DNA from: DATFRY01 sp963764695
GTDB lineage: Bacteria; Myxococcota_A; Polyangia; Haliangiales; Haliangiaceae
DNA: 64,000 bases
Reading direction: 5' to 3'
Assembly: GCA_963764695.1 (NCBI GenBank)
Contig: CAVXTW010000007.1
Span: forward strand, 620,001-684,000
Below, one piece after another: positions 62,337-64,000 of this stretch. Within the stretch, counting starts at the first letter, position 1. Every line of letters starts with the position of its first letter. The position numbers and the translations under genes are program-made. A model generated the notes under the pieces. That model was given only the letters and a program-made list of their open reading frames with translations, searched no databases and had not been told where the DNA came from.

Positions 62337-63530
62337 CAGGCGCGCTGCTGCTGGCCGCGTGCACCGACAGCAGCTCTCCGTCCGACACGTTCGACATCAG
62401 GCTGGAGCTGGACGCGCGCCTGGGCAGCTACTGCACCAGCACGTCGTGCGCCGACTACGGCATGAGCTGCGGCGCGAAGCTGGCCATCAACATCTACGAC
62501 CTGGAGCGCGGCGCGCCGGCGGTTGCGCCCCAGTGCATCGACGTGGCGCCGGCCGACTCGCTGTGCGCGGTCGACAACATCCAGCCGAGCACCTTCTACG
62601 GCATCGCTCCCAACCGGGTGCGCATCTCGGTCGCGATGTGGGGCCCGGGCGTGCTGCCGGGCGACCTGTGCCCGACCGAGGACATCTTCGACGAGCAGGG
62701 CGTGCCGATCACCGGCTTCATGCCGCAGCCCGCCTTCGGCGGCGCGAAGTTCTTCGACGTGGGCAGCAACGACAACGAGGTGGCGGTGCTGCTGAGCTGC
62801 CCGGACGCGCTGCAGCTGGACCGGGAGGAGTGCACCGGCGCCGAGACCACGCGCGTGCTGGCCGAGGTGGAGGACATCGCGACGGTCCTCGATGTCACGC
62901 CGGAGCAGGCCGCCGAGCTGGACGTGGGCGTGGCCGAGCCGCGCCAGATCCCGGGGCTGCCGGCCAGCGAGTACGTGATCGACGGCAAGGACACCATCCA
63001 GCTCGACCGCGAGGACGGCCCGGTGCCCACCTTCGCGACCGAGATCGAAGAGCCGCTCGGCAACACCGTGTGCACCGTGGTGTTCGACAGGTCCGCCGCG
63101 GAGTTCGACAGCGTCGGCCGTGTGCCGCGATCTGTCCGGCCAGCAGGATCCTCTGGAGGTGCCGGGCGTGCTGGTCGGCAAGGACACGGTCAACGCGGTC
63201 CTCGACGCGATGTTGCTCGAGGACTTCCCGCGCCAGGGTCTGGTCATCGGCCGGGTCGTCGACCACGCCGGCATGCCGCTGGCCGGCGTGTCGGTGACGC
63301 CCGATGGCGCGGCCGAGCCGGATGCGGTGAAGTACCTGAACGCCGACCTGTCGGCGATCAAGGGGACCGAGACCTCGGCCAGCGGCTTCTTCGCCTCGTC
63401 GGTCGCGCCGTTCGGCAGCCGCTGGACCGCGGTGCACAACGCCGACGGCCGGCGCGAGGAAGGCGAGCCGCACGCAGGCCTCGTGCGCGACAAGGTCAGC
63501 GCTCTCATCGTCGTCATGCAGCAGCCGTGA
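62315..63530 (+). CDS. Lipoprotein of unknown function, frame interrupted by one extra base
   Basis: The ATG at 62315 overlaps the previous gene. The signal peptide ends in GALLLAACTDSS (lipobox, Cys16). The first 260 or so residues are Asp/Glu-rich and contain several Cys (CTSTSCADYGMSCG). After FDRSAAEFDSVG the frame breaks. Removing one base near 63118-63119 gives VCRDLSGQQDPLEVPGVLVG and a final beta domain GLVIGRVVDHAGMPLAGVSVTP, like a carboxypeptidase-regulatory-type sandwich, with about 404 residues in all. The exact site of the indel is uncertain. Function unknown. Confidence 0.75.
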
Positions 63531-63853
63531 CGTAGCGGCCCGGACGTCGCAGTCGCGAGCAGGTCGCCGGCGATGGCCCCGGCGGGGCTACCCGCAAAGC
63601 GCTAAGAATTTCCCTCATTACGCGCTCGGAGCTGTGCGTGCCTGTCGGGTCGGGCCGCACATCTGATAACTGACAATCGCAAACAGATGTTTGCGATTGT
63701 CCAGTGGACTCCCACCTACCAGTAGGCCAACGGCGATGCCTACAGCGGGGCGAAAGTAGAAATCTCGGTTACCCCTGAATACAGCGAATCCGAGTCGACT
63801 TCAGGAAGGACGCTCAGTTGCAAGTCGACGCAGATACCAACTTCCAGACGGGG
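63531..63853. other. Lower-GC intergenic region with a strong palindrome
   Basis: About 320 bases without a convincing gene. It is less GC-rich than the rest of the window. It holds a perfect 13-bp inverted repeat, GACAATCGCAAAC-AGAT-GTTTGCGATTGTC, at 63672-63701, and an overlapping second pairing, ACATCTG (63659-63665) with CAGATGT (63684-63690). No T-run follows, so an operator or a structured leader is as likely as a terminator. Confidence 0.5.
63672..63701. promoter_or_regulatory. Perfect 13-bp inverted repeat, possible operator
   Basis: Arms GACAATCGCAAAC and GTTTGCGATTGTC with a four-base centre (AGAT). Its length and AT-rich, symmetric core suit a dimeric regulator. It lies about 150 bases before the micro-lipoprotein frame. 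Confidence 0.45.
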
Positions 63854-63952
63854 ATGGGTCCGATCCCATGGTGCGCAGCGTCACGCTTGCTGGCACCGGT
63901 CTTGATGGCTTGCGGCGCGCCAACCACCCCTTCCCAGGAGCCTCAGCAATGA
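63854..63952 (+). CDS. Possible micro-lipoprotein, 32 aa
   Basis: An ATG at 63854 opens a short frame that ends in a TGA at 63950-63952. The peptide has a hydrophobic part RLLAPVLMACGAPTTP with a good lipobox (LMAC). Its stop overlaps the ATG of the next gene (ATGA), as in translationally coupled genes. No ribosome binding site of note was seen, so it may be coincidental. Confidence 0.35.
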   Translation: MGPIPWCAASRLLAPVLMACGAPTTPSQEPQQ

Positions 63953-64000
63953 CGCGTTTCCGCTGTGTGCAGTCATTTCTCGGCGTGGCCGTCTTACTTG
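63949..64000 (+). CDS. Truncated gene, N-terminal signal peptide only
   Basis: The ATG at 63949 is preceded by CCAGGAGCC at a good distance. The 17 residues visible (MTRFRCVQSFLGVAVLL) look like the start of a signal peptide. The gene runs off the right edge. Family unknown. Confidence 0.6.
   Translation, partial: MTRFRCVQSFLGVAVLL

Overview
The window is very GC-rich and looks like a chromosomal segment from a myxobacterium-like member of the Myxococcota (former Deltaproteobacteria). This is an inference from gene content. It carries two receptor-type Ser/Thr kinases of the 'VGGMAE' type, one with a DUF4388/PATAN-like tail and one with PEGA repeats, plus a PP2C phosphatase. It also has many lipoproteins with Asp/Ala/Gly/Pro-rich linkers, an AgmX/PglI-type protein, a CFI-box C-terminal protein and a DUF4266/DUF3570 pair. 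No rRNA, tRNA, CRISPR array, insertion sequence or prophage was recognised.

Layout. 0-12.2 kb: the start of a truncated membrane protein, a YfhO-like membrane protein, a YXWGXW-type secreted protein with an Arg/Asp tail, a lipoprotein metzincin protease, an MsbA-like ABC exporter, an enoyl-CoA hydratase-family enzyme, an outer-membrane protein, an ornithine-cyclodeaminase-family enzyme, a PhaR-like regulator and TatA. 12.3-17 kb: a LysM lytic transglycosylase, MoeA, an RluA-type pseudouridine synthase and a DUF2695 protein. 17-32.2 kb: a signalling and type IV pilus block. It holds a kinase, a possible STAS-like protein and a PP2C phosphatase, followed by a tightly coupled pilus-assembly operon: PilX-, PilV-, PilW- and FimT/GspH-like minor pilins, a zinc-ribbon membrane protein and two tandem PilY1 paralogues. 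32.3-38.2 kb: a six-gene minus-strand cluster with tryptophan 2,3-dioxygenase, kynureninase, a thioredoxin-like ferredoxin, an outer-membrane protein, a GT-C-type membrane protein and an amino-acid permease. 38.3-40.4 kb: groES-groEL with promoter and terminator. 40.5-49.9 kb: lipoproteins, a disulfide oxidoreductase, a frameshifted glycosidase-like lipoprotein, a methyltransferase, MutY and a divergent FolE. 50-58.9 kb: a TPR protein, the AgmX/PglI-like protein, DUF4266/DUF3570, a CFI-box protein, a DEDD exonuclease, a 3-methyladenine glycosylase and a ferredoxin that runs into a large inverted repeat. 58.9-64 kb: a PEGA kinase, a divergent PEGA protein, a frameshifted lipoprotein, and the start of a further gene behind a possible micro-lipoprotein.

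The most interesting unit is the pilus operon. Its two PilY1 proteins each have five Asp-rich FG-GAP/VCBS-like repeats in front of a nearly identical PilY1 propeller, which suggests a duplicated adhesin with a diversified head and a homogenised base. Three genes of the operon carry a single extra T that breaks the frame. Two other genes in the window carry single-base indels. These may be sequence errors and should be checked before anything is concluded from them. Other notable points are a MutY with Asn at its catalytic Asp position, and two dispersed palindromic repeats that have become part of coding sequences.
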